Part shown: positions 43,391-54,400 of the stretch, one piece after another
Numbering within the stretch: position 1 is the first letter of the stretch
Layout: the number at the start of each line of letters is the position of its first letter
Assembly: GCA_045110285.1 (NCBI GenBank)
Contig: JBGCGA010000017.1
Coordinates: 6,773-70,772 of the forward strand
DNA from: Putridiphycobacter sp045110285
GTDB lineage: Bacteria > Bacteroidota > Bacteroidia > Flavobacteriales_D > Crocinitomicaceae
DNA: 64,000 bases
Direction: 5' to 3'
Position numbers and translations under genes: made by a program
Notes under the pieces: generated by a model
What the model saw: only the letters and a program-made list of their open reading frames with translations
Database searches by the model: none
Told to the model about the DNA's origin: nothing

Positions 43391-44372
43391 AAAAGACACC
43401 CACAATCGAATTCACAATTACCTCAGAATTTCATTAACTGAGCGTTGCAATTTAAGATGCTTCTATTGTATGCCAGAAGATGGTGTAGCATTAAGGCCAA
43501 AGCCAGAATTCATGACTACTGAAGAAATTATAGCTATTGCCCAAACTTTTGTTGATATGGGTGTTTCAAAAATTAGAATTACCGGCGGCGAACCTTTAAT
43601 CAAAAAAGACGTTGCCAACATTTTAACCCAATTGGCCAATTTAAATGTTGATTTGCATATCACAACTAACGGTGTGATAGTAGATAAATTCATAGGATTA
43701 TTTAAAGAAATTGGACTATCTGATATAAACTTAAGCCTAGACTCTTTAAAGGAAGAAAAATTTAATAAAATATCAAAAAGACAATATTTTTCTAGAATAA
43801 TGAATAACATTGATCTATTAGTTGATCATCAGTTCAATTTAAAGATCAATGTGGTGTTAATGAAAGGAGTTAATGATGATGAAATAATAGATTTCATTGA
43901 GTGGGCAAAGAATAAACCCATTGGTATCCGCTTTATTGAATTTATGCCATTTGATGGGAATAATTGGAATACCACTAAAGTGGTTTCGTTCGATTCTATT
44001 ATGGATACGGTGCAAAGTCATTTTAACCCAACTTCGATTCATTTGCTGAAAGGGCATTTAAATGACACCTCAAAAAATTATGCAATAGATGGTTATCAAG
44101 GAGATTTTGGAATTATTAGTTCGGTTACCAATCCTTTTTGTGACGGCTGCAATAGAATTCGTTTGACCGCCGACGGAAAAATGAAGAATTGTTTGTTTTC
44201 AAATGAAGAAACAGATCTCTTGACCGCATTTCGAAATAGACAAGACATTAAAGAATTGATTCTAAAAGGAATTAAAACAAAACACTTTTCTAGAGCAGGA
44301 ATTGATGGTTTCAATAATCATCATATCGAAGCTTTTGAGCGTAATAGAAATATGACAGCCATAGGTGGATGA
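43386..44372 (+). CDS. moaA: GTP 3',8-cyclase (molybdenum cofactor biosynthesis)
   Basis: Radical SAM enzyme for the first step of molybdopterin synthesis, acting with MoaC. The radical SAM motif is ERCNLRCFYC (Cys21, 25, 28), with RITGGEPLIKKD and TTNGV in the core. The C-terminal second [4Fe-4S] site is NPFCDGCNRIRLTADGKMKNC near residue 250, and the protein ends in the functionally important Gly-Gly (AIGG). The start is TTG at 43386: the N-terminus DTHNRIHNYLRISLT aligns with family starts and no ATG is available upstream. It opens a run of seven Moco-related genes on the plus strand. Confidence 0.95.
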   Translation: MIKDTHNRIHNYLRISLTERCNLRCFYCMPEDGVALRPKPEFMTTEEIIAIAQTFVDMGVSKIRITGGEPLIKKDVANILTQLANLNVDLHITTNGVIVDKFIGLFKEIGLSDINLSLDSLKEEKFNKISKRQYFSRIMNNIDLLVDHQFNLKINVVLMKGVNDDEIIDFIEWAKNKPIGIRFIEFMPFDGNNWNTTKVVSFDSIMDTVQSHFNPTSIHLLKGHLNDTSKNYAIDGYQGDFGIISSVTNPFCDGCNRIRLTADGKMKNCLFSNEETDLLTAFRNRQDIKELILKGIKTKHFSRAGIDGFNNHHIEAFERNRNMTAIGG

Positions 44373-44373
44373 T

Positions 44374-45549
44374 ATGATAACAGTTGAAACTGCATTAGAA
44401 ATTGTAGAAGGAAAGACCATTCCGTCAAATTCCATCACAACCATATTATTGCCAGAGGCATTAAATTGTGTACTGGCAACTGACGTATTATCGCCTATAA
44501 CAATGCCTCCATTTCCCCAATCTGCAATGGACGGATATGCCGTAAATTGCTACAAAAAGAATGAAAATTTTGAGCTTATTGGAGAAGTAGCAGCTGGACA
44601 AAACCAGAATATTATATTGGGCAATAATCAAGCTGTGAGAATTTTTACAGGAGCTGAAGTGCCTTCCACAGCAAATATGGTTGTGAGACAAGAGGATGTG
44701 AAGTGTTTAAATACCGAGCTAAAAATTGAAATATTTCCGAAAGAAAAGGCGAATATTAGACCAATGGGAGAGCAAATGATGAGCGGCGACTTAGCTTTAG
44801 AAAAAGGGCATTTGCTAAACGCGGCTAGCATTGGTTTTTTAAGTTCTATAGGCATAAGAGAGGTAGCGGTTTACAAACTACCTAGTATAGCAATAATTGC
44901 TACAGGAAGCGAACTTATTCCTGCAGGCGAACCACTGCAACCTGGTCAAATTTACGATAGCAATTCAACTATGCTTTCTGCCTGCTTGAAGTCATATGGT
45001 TATTTGAAATCAACCATTTTTAAAATTGAAGACGATTTCAAAATAACTTTGGAAACAGTAGCAAACTGTTTAAAGGATTTTGATTTGATTATATGCTCAG
45101 GGGGAATTTCAGTGGGAGATTACGATTTTATTGGAAAAGCACTGGCCGCAAATCAGGTTAAAACTCATTTTTATAAAGTAAAGCAAAAACCTGGAAAACC
45201 ACTATTCTTTGGTCAAAAAGGTAGTACTTATGTTTTTGGATTACCCGGAAATCCTGCGGCCTGCTTAACGGGATGGTATATTTACATATTACCGTTCCTC
45301 TCAAAGTTAAAAGGGGCAGAGTTTAGTGGATTACCATTTCTTACAGCAAAACTGTCAACTGAATATCACCGAAAAGGTAATAGAGCTGAGTTTTTAAAGG
45401 GAAGGGTTGAAAACGGAAAAATAGATATATTAGAAGGACAAAGTTCTGCTATGTTAAAAAGTTTTTCAGCTGCAAACGCCATTATTTACATGCCAATACA
45501 TAAGTTGAAATTTACTGAAAATGATGAGGTAAATTATTATTTACTCTAA
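44374..45549 (+). CDS. moeA: Molybdopterin molybdenumtransferase
   Basis: Inserts molybdate into adenylated molybdopterin. Signatures: PPFPQSAMDGYAV, RIFTGAEVPSTANMVVRQED, the MoCF-binding domain IAIIATGSELIPAGEPL ... IYDSNSTML, LIICSGGISVGDYDFIGKAL, and FGLPGNPAACLTGWYIY. The start at ATG 44374 is chosen because the alternative ATG at 44365 lies inside the end of moaA; either gives only slight overlap or none. Domain order and length (about 391 residues) are normal for MoeA. Confidence 0.95.
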   Translation: MITVETALEIVEGKTIPSNSITTILLPEALNCVLATDVLSPITMPPFPQSAMDGYAVNCYKKNENFELIGEVAAGQNQNIILGNNQAVRIFTGAEVPSTANMVVRQEDVKCLNTELKIEIFPKEKANIRPMGEQMMSGDLALEKGHLLNAASIGFLSSIGIREVAVYKLPSIAIIATGSELIPAGEPLQPGQIYDSNSTMLSACLKSYGYLKSTIFKIEDDFKITLETVANCLKDFDLIICSGGISVGDYDFIGKALAANQVKTHFYKVKQKPGKPLFFGQKGSTYVFGLPGNPAACLTGWYIYILPFLSKLKGAEFSGLPFLTAKLSTEYHRKGNRAEFLKGRVENGKIDILEGQSSAMLKSFSAANAIIYMPIHKLKFTENDEVNYYLL

Positions 45550-46307
45550 TGGTATTCCCAATTGAATATTTAGGGCTACTTATTGGAATTCCGGTAATCG
45601 CTTTTTTATATGCCTCAGTTGGTCACGGAGGGGCAAGCGGATACATAGCACTATTGTTTTTGTTTAGTTTTCCAACCATTAACATAAAACCAATTGCTCT
45701 AACCATTAATTTATTTGTAGCGGCAATTGCATTTTATCACTTTTGGAAACAGGGTCACTTTAAATGGAATCTGTTTGTGTTTTTTGCAATTGGCTCTATA
45801 CCATTTTCTTTTATTGGAGGATTAATAGAAGTTCAACCTTTACTATACCATACAATTCTTGCTGGTTTTATTTTATTCTCAATCATTAAGCTGGTGGGAT
45901 TAATTTCCAGTCATCACAGCGGTATAATACAGAAAATTAATCCATACCTAGCTGTGGGTGTTGGCGCCGCTATTGGAATCATATCTGGGCTCATAGGCAT
46001 TGGTGGAGGAATAATTTTAACTCCTGTTTTACTAATTTTAAATTGGGCAAGTATAAAGCAAGCAGCTGCGGTTTCGGCATTATTCATTTGGGTAAACTCC
46101 GCGGCCGGACTCTATGGTCAAATACAGCAAAATATTGAACTCCCTTCAATCACATGGACCTTAGTACTTTTAGCATTGTTTGGAGGGTTTTTAGGTAGTT
46201 ATATAGGTGCTAGTAAGATAAGCGATAGGTGGGTAAAAGCATTTTTAATAGCTGTTTTATTAATAGCATTTGCTAAATTAGTGAACACGATATGGATCAT
46301 AATTTAG
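45549..46307 (+). CDS. TauE/SafE-family membrane anion exporter
   Basis: A 252-residue protein with about eight hydrophobic helices. It has the duplicated family motifs LYASVGHGGASGYIALL near the N-terminus and SGLIGIGGGIILTPVLLIL in the second half, plus IKQAAAVSALFIWVNSAAG. TauE/SafE proteins move sulfite or organic sulfur anions. It starts with TAATG overlap on moeA and overlaps mobA by 16 bp, so it is embedded in the Moco operon. Its link may be to a molybdoenzyme such as a sulfite dehydrogenase encoded elsewhere, or to oxyanion transport; neither is shown here. Confidence 0.88.
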   Translation: MVFPIEYLGLLIGIPVIAFLYASVGHGGASGYIALLFLFSFPTINIKPIALTINLFVAAIAFYHFWKQGHFKWNLFVFFAIGSIPFSFIGGLIEVQPLLYHTILAGFILFSIIKLVGLISSHHSGIIQKINPYLAVGVGAAIGIISGLIGIGGGIILTPVLLILNWASIKQAAAVSALFIWVNSAAGLYGQIQQNIELPSITWTLVLLALFGGFLGSYIGASKISDRWVKAFLIAVLLIAFAKLVNTIWIII

Positions 46308-46873
46308 GAATTATCATTTTAGCAGGTGGTCACAGTCGGAGAATGGGAGAGGATAAGGGATTAATTGAAGTGAAGGGTAAAGCTATTATTCAATATTTAA
46401 TCGAAACCTGTCAAATTATTTCCAAAAATATGATTATAATTTCTAATAGTGAACACTACAATGTTTTTGGTTACCCTGTATATTCCGACATCATCAAGAA
46501 TATAGGCCCTATTGGAGGGTTATACACTGGTTTACATAACTCTGTAAACGATTGGAATATTGTATTGTCGTGTGATGTCCCACTAGTTTCAGCACAACTT
46601 TTAAGAAAACTAGCTGAAAGTAGAAATGAAGAAAAATTCGCAGGGGTTGCAGCACATCAAGAACGAATTCATCCGACAATCGGACTTTATCATAAAAATT
46701 TTATACCCACCATAAAAAATGTAATAAAGCAAAAACAGTATAAAATGTCAAATTTGTATGAGCATCCAAAAGCGACAATTATTGATTGCAATGATTTTCC
46801 AGCCAAAGAATTTCTAAATTTGAATACTATAAATGAACTGGAATTCTTTAAAAAGCATGTTAATGGAGATTAA
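46292..46873 (+). CDS. mobA: Molybdenum cofactor guanylyltransferase
   Basis: Attaches GMP to Mo-molybdopterin to give the MGD form used by the DMSO-reductase family. The nucleotidyltransferase motif is LAGGHSRRMGEDKGLIEVKGK (residues about 9-29), with GPIGGLYTGLH and VLSCDVPLVSAQLL as the guanine and Mg sites. At 193 residues it has normal length. It begins within the exporter gene (16-bp overlap). Its presence implies that the cell makes MGD-containing enzymes, although none is encoded in this window. Confidence 0.93.
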   Translation: MDHNLGIIILAGGHSRRMGEDKGLIEVKGKAIIQYLIETCQIISKNMIIISNSEHYNVFGYPVYSDIIKNIGPIGGLYTGLHNSVNDWNIVLSCDVPLVSAQLLRKLAESRNEEKFAGVAAHQERIHPTIGLYHKNFIPTIKNVIKQKQYKMSNLYEHPKATIIDCNDFPAKEFLNLNTINELEFFKKHVNGD

Positions 46874-47093
46874 GTACTTCGGAAAAATAGCAGAAGTGAT
46901 TGGACATATGTCTGAACAGATAGTTTTAGACAACCTAACTGTTTCTGAACTCAAAAAAGAATTATTCGAAAAGTATGTATTTTTAAAAACTGAAACCATA
47001 CAAGTAGCTGTTAATTTAAATATTGTAGAAGACGATTTTGTTATAAATCAAAATGATGAAGTTGCAATTCTACCCCCTTTTTCGGGCGGATAA
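46863..47093 (+). CDS. moaD: Molybdopterin synthase sulfur carrier subunit
   Basis: Small beta-grasp (ubiquitin-like) protein of about 76 residues that donates sulfur for the dithiolene group. It ends in the required Gly-Gly (VAILPPFSGG), preceded by the typical NQNDEVAILPPFSGG. N-terminus MEIKYFGKIAEV begins at ATG 46863; an in-frame ATG at 46857 would add Met-Leu. The start overlaps the end of mobA. The activating enzyme MoeB, which adenylates this C-terminus, is not in the window. Confidence 0.93.
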   Translation: MEIKYFGKIAEVIGHMSEQIVLDNLTVSELKKELFEKYVFLKTETIQVAVNLNIVEDDFVINQNDEVAILPPFSGG

Positions 47094-47104
47094 ATAATAA
47101 AAAA

Positions 47105-47539
47105 ATGGGTAAGAAAAACGTTTTTGTCAAAGGTCCAATTTTACCTCAAAAAATTGCAAATTCAATAGCGCATCATCAAGTTAAAACTAATATTGGTGCA
47201 CATGATATTTTTTTGGGTCAGGTACGGGCTGATGAAATAGACGGAAAAAAAGTTGCCGCAATTAATTATTCCTGTTACGAACAAATGGCTAAAGAAGTAT
47301 TTCATTCCATCCGAGAAGCAGCTTTCGATAAATACGATTTGACTTGCTTACATATCTACCACAGTATTGGTAATGTTAAAGCAGGTGAAATTTGTTTATT
47401 TGTATTTACATCATCTGTTCACCGAAAAATGGCAATGGAGGCTTGCAGGTACTTAGTGGAAGAGATTAAATTAAAGGCTCCGGTTTTCGGAAAAGAAGTA
47501 TTTGAAGACAAATCCTCTCAATGGAAAGTTAATACATAA
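47105..47539 (+). CDS. moaE: Molybdopterin synthase catalytic subunit
   Basis: A 144-residue subunit that, with MoaD, converts cyclic pyranopterin monophosphate to molybdopterin. Family pattern: GAHDIFLGQVRADEIDGKKVAAINYSCYEQMAKE, LTCLHIYHSIGNVKAGEICLFVFTSSVHRKMAMEACRYLVEEIKLKAPVFGKEVFED. The conserved HR and Lys residues near the C-terminus (KAPVFGKE) form the active site. It lies 11 bp after moaD and 2 bp before the moaC-moaB fusion. Confidence 0.94.
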   Translation: MGKKNVFVKGPILPQKIANSIAHHQVKTNIGAHDIFLGQVRADEIDGKKVAAINYSCYEQMAKEVFHSIREAAFDKYDLTCLHIYHSIGNVKAGEICLFVFTSSVHRKMAMEACRYLVEEIKLKAPVFGKEVFEDKSSQWKVNT

Positions 47540-47541
47540 TT

Positions 47542-48459
47542 ATGGTAGACATTACACATAAAGTAAATACCTTAAGAATTGCAACGGCAGAAGCGGTAGT
47601 AAAAGTTAGTAATAATGACACTATCAATGCCATTCAAAACAATAAAGTACCAAAGGGAAATGTATTTGAAATGGCAAAAACTGCTGGTTTTTTGGGCGTA
47701 AAACAAACACCTAATTTATTACCCGATTGTCACCCAATTCCAATTGAAAGTACAAAAGTTGAATACCACATTGAAGGCTTAACGATCAAAATTTTAATGG
47801 AAGTAAAAACCATTTATAAAACGGGTGTTGAAGTTGAGGCCATGCATGGCGTATCTATAGTAGCACTCACTATGTACGATATGTTAAAGCCAATTGATAA
47901 GGGAATAGAAATAGGAACTATTAGATTAATTGAGAAGAGCGGTGGAAAAAGTGACAGAGCAGATAGAATAGCAAAAACTGCAAGAGGAATTGACGCAGCG
48001 GTTATTGTTTGCTCAGATACAATTTCTGAAGGTCAAAAAGAAGATAAAGCTGGGAAAGGCATTATTAAAGCGCTAGAAAATCAAAGTATCGAAATTACTG
48101 AATACTCAATAATAGCGGACGAAATTAGTCAGATAGAGGAAAAGCTAAAAGCTCTTGCTGCAAAAAAAATATCAATGATCATTTTTACAGGAGGCACTGG
48201 TTTATCCAAAAGAGATGTTACACCGGAAGCTCTAACGCCTTTATTGGATAGACGCATTCCGGGAGTTGAAGAACAAATCAGACGTTATGGGCAAGAAAGA
48301 ATGCCATACGCTATGTTATCGAGAAGCGTGGTCGGAACTTATCAGAATTCCCTTGTAATGGCATTACCAGGTTCAACAGCAGGAGCAATAGAAAGTATGG
48401 AGTCTGTTATGCCTCACATTATTCATATTTTCGACATTTTTAGGGGAGCTAGCCACTAG
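47542..48459 (+). CDS. Fused MoaC-MoaB/Mog molybdenum cofactor biosynthesis protein
   Basis: Two-domain protein of 305 residues. Residues about 1-150 are MoaC (cyclic pyranopterin monophosphate synthase): MVDITHKVNTLRIATAEA, LLPDCHPIPI, VEVEAMHGVSIVALTMYDMLK, KSGGKSD. Residues about 155-305 are a MoaB/MogA-type MoCF domain (AAVIVCSDTISEG, IIFTGGTGLSKRDVTPEAL, GSTAGAIESMESVMPHI) expected to adenylate molybdopterin before MoeA acts. The fusion is known in Bacteroidota. It ends the operon, with 22 bp to the convergent sprA stop. Confidence 0.94.
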   Translation: MVDITHKVNTLRIATAEAVVKVSNNDTINAIQNNKVPKGNVFEMAKTAGFLGVKQTPNLLPDCHPIPIESTKVEYHIEGLTIKILMEVKTIYKTGVEVEAMHGVSIVALTMYDMLKPIDKGIEIGTIRLIEKSGGKSDRADRIAKTARGIDAAVIVCSDTISEGQKEDKAGKGIIKALENQSIEITEYSIIADEISQIEEKLKALAAKKISMIIFTGGTGLSKRDVTPEALTPLLDRRIPGVEEQIRRYGQERMPYAMLSRSVVGTYQNSLVMALPGSTAGAIESMESVMPHIIHIFDIFRGASH

Positions 48460-48481
48460 ATAAACTACTGATCTGAATACA

Positions 48482-51400
48482 CTATTGTGCTAGATTAAAT
48501 CGCAATGCGATTCCAGCTCTTGTATTAGCTGATGGAAATGCTGTTGACAATGCTGGCGTATTCACTGTTCTGTCAAAATAAGCTCTAACGTTTAAGTTCT
48601 TTCCTAAATTATAATCAACTGATGATCGGATAGAATATGAATCCTGACCTGCAGATACAACCTGTGTGTTTTCATTAATGTTTCTGTTCACAGACAATGT
48701 ATTTCTGATCGACAAATCGAATCGAATATTCAAATCACTTTTTGGTTTTTCACCCATAAAATCAAAAGGTAATTCAACCTGAGAAAATCTGTAACCTGAT
48801 CCAATTACAATTTCTTTACCAACCAACTCAATAATTTGAGCATTTGGAATGTTAAGGGCTAAGCTTCTATCTTTTTTAATTTCAAATTTCGTAATTAATC
48901 CATTCTTATTCACAATCCAAGTTGCATCAATACCAAATAAAGGAGCAAATTGTTCAGATATAATAATACTTGCAAATTGTTCGTCAGCTAAAAAGTTGTT
49001 AGAATTATCAAATTGTCTTTCGCCAATATCGTTTCTGGCTGCTAGATTCGTTGAAAAATTTGATACCGAAACATTTGATCTATAGCCGTGTTTAACGGTG
49101 AAGTTTCGCACATACTTTTTTAGAAATGCAATTTTAGTTAACCCGTCATATCTGATGTCCCAATTTGGAAGAGGAATCATTTTAAATACGTCCGTAATAC
49201 CATTGTCTCCGCTTCCAGTATAGGTGTTTAAAAATGATGCAACTAATACATCTTGTTGATTTCCGCCATAACCTTCATAAAACCCATTGTCTTGTTCGCT
49301 TGTACCAGCTTCTTCTCCAAATGTTTTCGACAAGTTGGCGCGGTTACTTAACATATCAATAAAATTTTGTGATGACTTTGTTTCTTTATCTAATTTTTCA
49401 AATGCAGTCCGCCATGTGATTGTACTAAAGTTTATTGTACCAGTATTGATTGGGTTCTGATAGACGTGTCGCAAAGAATCTTCATTCCAACGGAAGTTAC
49501 TATTTTGGTTAATCGTATAACTTCTATCAATAGTCAAATTGATTGACAAGTCTTTTATTGGTTCTAAAGTAGCTCTACCACTCATTCGTTGTGTGTGCAT
49601 TACAGTATGCTGTAAATTCAGTGTTGACTGTTCGACAAGCCAAGAGTTGTCGCTTGCAAAATTGGCAAATGAAGTATCTGTTCCCCAGGCATTGCCAGTT
49701 CTACCGAGCAAGTCATAGTTTTGTGCTCCTGTAACAAAAGCCAAGCTAGGCGACTGAAAATTGTTATCTAAACCAAACAATCCATTTGAATTAGCAAAAC
49801 CAGGCAGTAGCATACCATCCGTAATTGAGTATGTTCCGCTTACATTCCGTAAAGTCATTACTAACTGTCCAACAGTCTTTCCAAACAATCCAATCTCTTT
49901 GTCTTTCTTGTCTTTTTTGTCATCTTTTTCTGGATTTTTGCTATCCTTTTTATTATCTGCCGTTGGTCTGCTTCTAGCTGCAGATCTGTTTGGTCCTCTG
50001 TTTCCTCTATTAATTTTTTGAAAGTAAGGCACTTTGTTATAAAGTGACACAAAATTGAACTGGCCATTGATATTAAATGTTCTAGCATTTTGAACTGTAT
50101 TTCCTAAACTATCTTGTCCAATTGGTGCACGCATCCAGTCGTAACTTCCTTTATATGTCACAGTACTGCTTATCCAATCTGTTAATGGAAACTTGTCAAA
50201 TGGCACTTTGTAATTGATATCAAAAGACTGTCCAAAATTCATATTATAACCACCAAATTTAATGGAGTCTGAATTCGACTGAGAAAATGGGTTAAATGAT
50301 GTATTGATGATTTTACTGAGCTGCGAATAATTAGTTCTTCCTACTGTTCCTAGTGCAGCATCAGAATCAATCTCGCCTTGCGGCTCTCTAATAATAGATG
50401 CATTTGTGGCCATATAGTTAAACTTTAAATTTTTGGTAATATCATATTTAAAGGTATAGGCTCTGTTCCAAGTAAAGTTTTTATAGTAAGTTGGGTCAAA
50501 CTCAAAGCTTGGATCAAATGAGCTTCTATTTTGCAGAACATTGTACATTCTTTGCACATTATTAGTCACCGAAAAAGACTTAGGTCCTAAGTAGAAATTA
50601 AAATCTTTTACTAATCTTAACCATTTTGATTTACCAACGAAGCCTACTTTTTTGAATGGCTCAATTAATTTTGGTCGACCCGAATAGGCATAATTCAATC
50701 CAGCTTTATAGTTTTTAGTCACATCTCTAACTGTATTAATATCTCTTCTAAAAAGTTCATTATATGAATAGCTCAAAGAAAGGTTCTCAACATCCCAGAA
50801 ATGAATTTCTTTCCCTGGAGCTCTTTCTTTTCTCACATTGGTAAAATTATACGATTTTCTAGTCGTCAATGCTCTTGCCGCAGCAATAGCCTCCCTTTTC
50901 AAAGGACCTGAATCCATCAAATCAAAGTTTACATCAGGTTTTGTTGGATCAAATTCAGGATCAATGGCACCAACAGAATAGCCAAAATAAGCAGGGAGTC
51001 TAATGCCAATTTTTTCACCAAAAAACTGTCCCAATTCAAAATTAGAATTCACCGCCACATTTTTAATCGTTTCTCTTTGTCTTTCAACTACAGTCGATTC
51101 TATTGTACCCCAGTCAGGAGTTGAATAATTTCCAGAAACAGCCACATTGGCAAAATCAGCCATTTGAACATTTACTTGTGCAGTTGCAGCATAACCTCCA
51201 TTTTGTTTGAAGTCGGTCATTCTCAATTCATTCACCCAAACTTCTACGCATTTATCTAAGCCATCATCAGGCAAGTTATTTTCATTTTTGCTTTTGTTTC
51301 TAACACCAACCATTATTGTTTTTACCTCAGATAATGTTGGGTTTCCTTTTACACTTATGATTCTGTTTTCTTGTGTAGGTGTTGAGTATACATTAGAAGT

Positions 51401-54400
51401 AGCCTCTAAACCAAGCACCACTTCAGCATCCCTTTTAATTTTTAACTTAATTAAATCGTCGAGTACAATATTAACATTATTAGTCTCCGGCCATATGGCA
51501 TTCGGATCATTAGACTCTGTGCCCCATTGTGTTAACTTTAATGGCAATTCATATTCGTAGTAGTTTTCTGTAAAATCAGTACCTAACCTAACAAATACAG
51601 TAATATCGTCATCCTGAACTAAGTTTTCATTAAGTGCTTTTGCCGCAGTTTCGCCATGGACAAACATCTGAATTTGGCCGTAATTTCTAATGTCAACATT
51701 TACGTTTTTGTAGGCTGCTCGTGAATCTCCATCTTTCAATCCACAAACTTCTAACGTCATTGATTGTTCGTTTAATTGTCTGGTATTCAAGCTGCTAAAA
51801 TCCTGTTCCCTTAAAATTCCTTCAGGTACGGCGTATTCAACCGGTTTTTTGCCTTCATTTTCTTCAAGATTTACTGCCCCAATTACAAACTCTGTGGAGT
51901 TAGGGTCGTCAATAATTTGATCGCCCGTTTGCAAATCTTCTAAGTATTCTCTCCAAGTTCCTCTAATTAATTCTAGGGTCGCAAATCTGAAAACTTTAGG
52001 GTTTTCAAATCCTTTTAAATACATTCTCATAAAACGAATGGATCTAAAATCTGTGATATTATTAACGACTTTGTCAGGCTGTATAATTGGAATTTTAAAC
52101 TGGTACCATGTTTCATCAATAACACCATCTAAATCATGATCTATTTCAGTGCTGTTTGTAATATAATTCTGGCCTACCACAAATGATGACGGATCAATAT
52201 TTACTTTGTATTGATAGTAGTTTTCAGTTTCACTTAAATTGTTATCTACGTTTATATCTTCAATATCTGGTGTTGTAATTCCTTGGGTTGGATATCCAGC
52301 CGCGTTTAGAGTATCTGAAATATCTGATGTATTTGAATTACCTTCGTGGCCGTTAAAATTCTTGTACCGTTCTAAAATATTAAGTTCTGCTGCATCATAA
52401 TCGTCATCTAAAAAATAATTGTAACCATCAGACGAAATATCATTTAAAAACTGTTGGCGAGCTTGTGTAGAGAGGTTAGCAGTACCTAACCACGCCGTAT
52501 ACTTTGCGAAAAAATCACGCTCTTGCGCATTATTTAAACCATCTAATCCTAAATCTTGAAACTGGCGAGAGGCATTATTATTGTCAAAAGCATTGACAAT
52601 AACTTGTTGATTAGCAATTAGCCCCCAGTCTGTTGAATCATAATCGTTAGGATTGAAGTTTTCACTAGTTGGTAACCCATTCTCATAACTTTTTCTAGAA
52701 TCAGGTAGAATATCTTCAGAAATATTACCCAAGTTAAAGTAAAGTTCTCCACCATCCATATTTTCAGTTTGACCTTCGGTAGCATCTGAATTGTATGGAT
52801 CAAGTAACCAAAATTGAATATACTGAACATTTGCAGTTTCAAAATTTGTGGTGGTTAGTGCTCTCATTATCCCAGCCCAGCGGTCTTCCGGATTATTAAA
52901 ACTACCGTCAGTATTAATAAATGCAGCTGTTGTATCGTAATTGTAAGGACCTCTTTCTTTTGGATAATATGATAAATCTAAAGTTTGAATATTGTTTGCT
53001 TGCCCAACAGGCGGTTGAGATTGAGGAAATAGTTGTTGTTGAGGCAATAATCTCATTCTACTATCTTGCAAAATTGTGTCGTTCCCTCTAATGTGATCTG
53101 GTGTTCTTCCGTTATTAAAATAAAAGGTTTGGTCAATTGTATACCATGCTAATTTACTTCTATTAAATCCTGGGCTAGTGCCTGTAAATTCTGTTCCTGT
53201 TTCCGGGAAGAGATCCAACTGATTTTGCGGAATGGAAGATAATTTCCATGAAAAAGGTGTCACTAAAGTAATGGCGCTTTGGCTACCTTCAAATCCATCT
53301 ATGTATGAAATACCACCTTCACCTATTGCCCGCTGAGTTCCTGGGATTAGATAAGCAAATTCACCCGAAGCGGTAACAAAGGATTTTTCCTTGGTGCTAA
53401 TGACAGGTAAAAAGTCAACCATTTTAGTGATGAATGGCACCTCAGCTCGGTATCTTAGGTCTGCGCCAAGTACAGTATTACTTACTGGTTCACTCCCTAT
53501 ATTAACTTTTTGAGTAACTGGCTTTTCAGTTAAATTCATAACAGTAGCTCCTAAATTAAAGTCTTTGTTAAACTCGTAATTAAAGTGAGCTCCAACAAGC
53601 GACTTTTGCTGAAATCCAAAACCGGAATTACTTTCTAGCTGCACTTTAATCGGAGTTTGCGATTCTAAAATTCCCTCATTCAATATTTTGACTCGTCCTA
53701 AATTGTAGTCAACTTGATAATCAACACCTTCGATTAAAGCAGCGCCGCCTGCCGTTACTGTAACACTTCCTTCAGGAATGTTTAAAGCATTCAGAGGAAT
53801 ATCTGAACTTACTGATGATTCGTAAGTACCCTTAATTGTATATCTATTTTTATCGGGAATCTGTTGTGCAGCCGTTCGCGTTGAATCGTATAATTCTTGA
53901 AACACTATTGTTTCCAAAATATAGTCAGGTTGAGAACCATCTGCTTCCAATAGCTTTTCTTTTAAAGTGGTTCCAAAAGGTTCAACGGTGGCAAAGAAAA
54001 TTCGCCCGGTCCTGGCATCAATTGTACCTCCATTTATAATACGATTTCCAACCCTTTCAAAAGGAACAAAATCAAACCTACCATCTTGTTGTCGTTCTGT
54101 ATTTAAATTTAACCTATCTAAATCCAAATATTGAAGTAGCATTTTATCATTCACTCCTTCATAAGGGAAAAAATTGACATCAACACTGGTTCTTGGATTA
54201 TTATACCAAATATCAAGTCTAAAATTAGTTGGGCCAACTTGGTAAGCTCCTAAAGAGTATACGTTTTTCATCATTAAATCCCATAATTTGTTTTTTGGAT
54301 TAACAATGGTAGGTTTCAACAGCTTTAAAACCAATGCGCTTTTTGAAGAAGGCTCAACAGGAACATCATTCGAAAATTCTCCAACTTGATAGGTTACGCC

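Noticed and set aside
43463..43810. 115-codon open frame antisense to moaA
   Set aside because: The sense strand carries complete radical SAM motifs; no evidence for overlapping coding.
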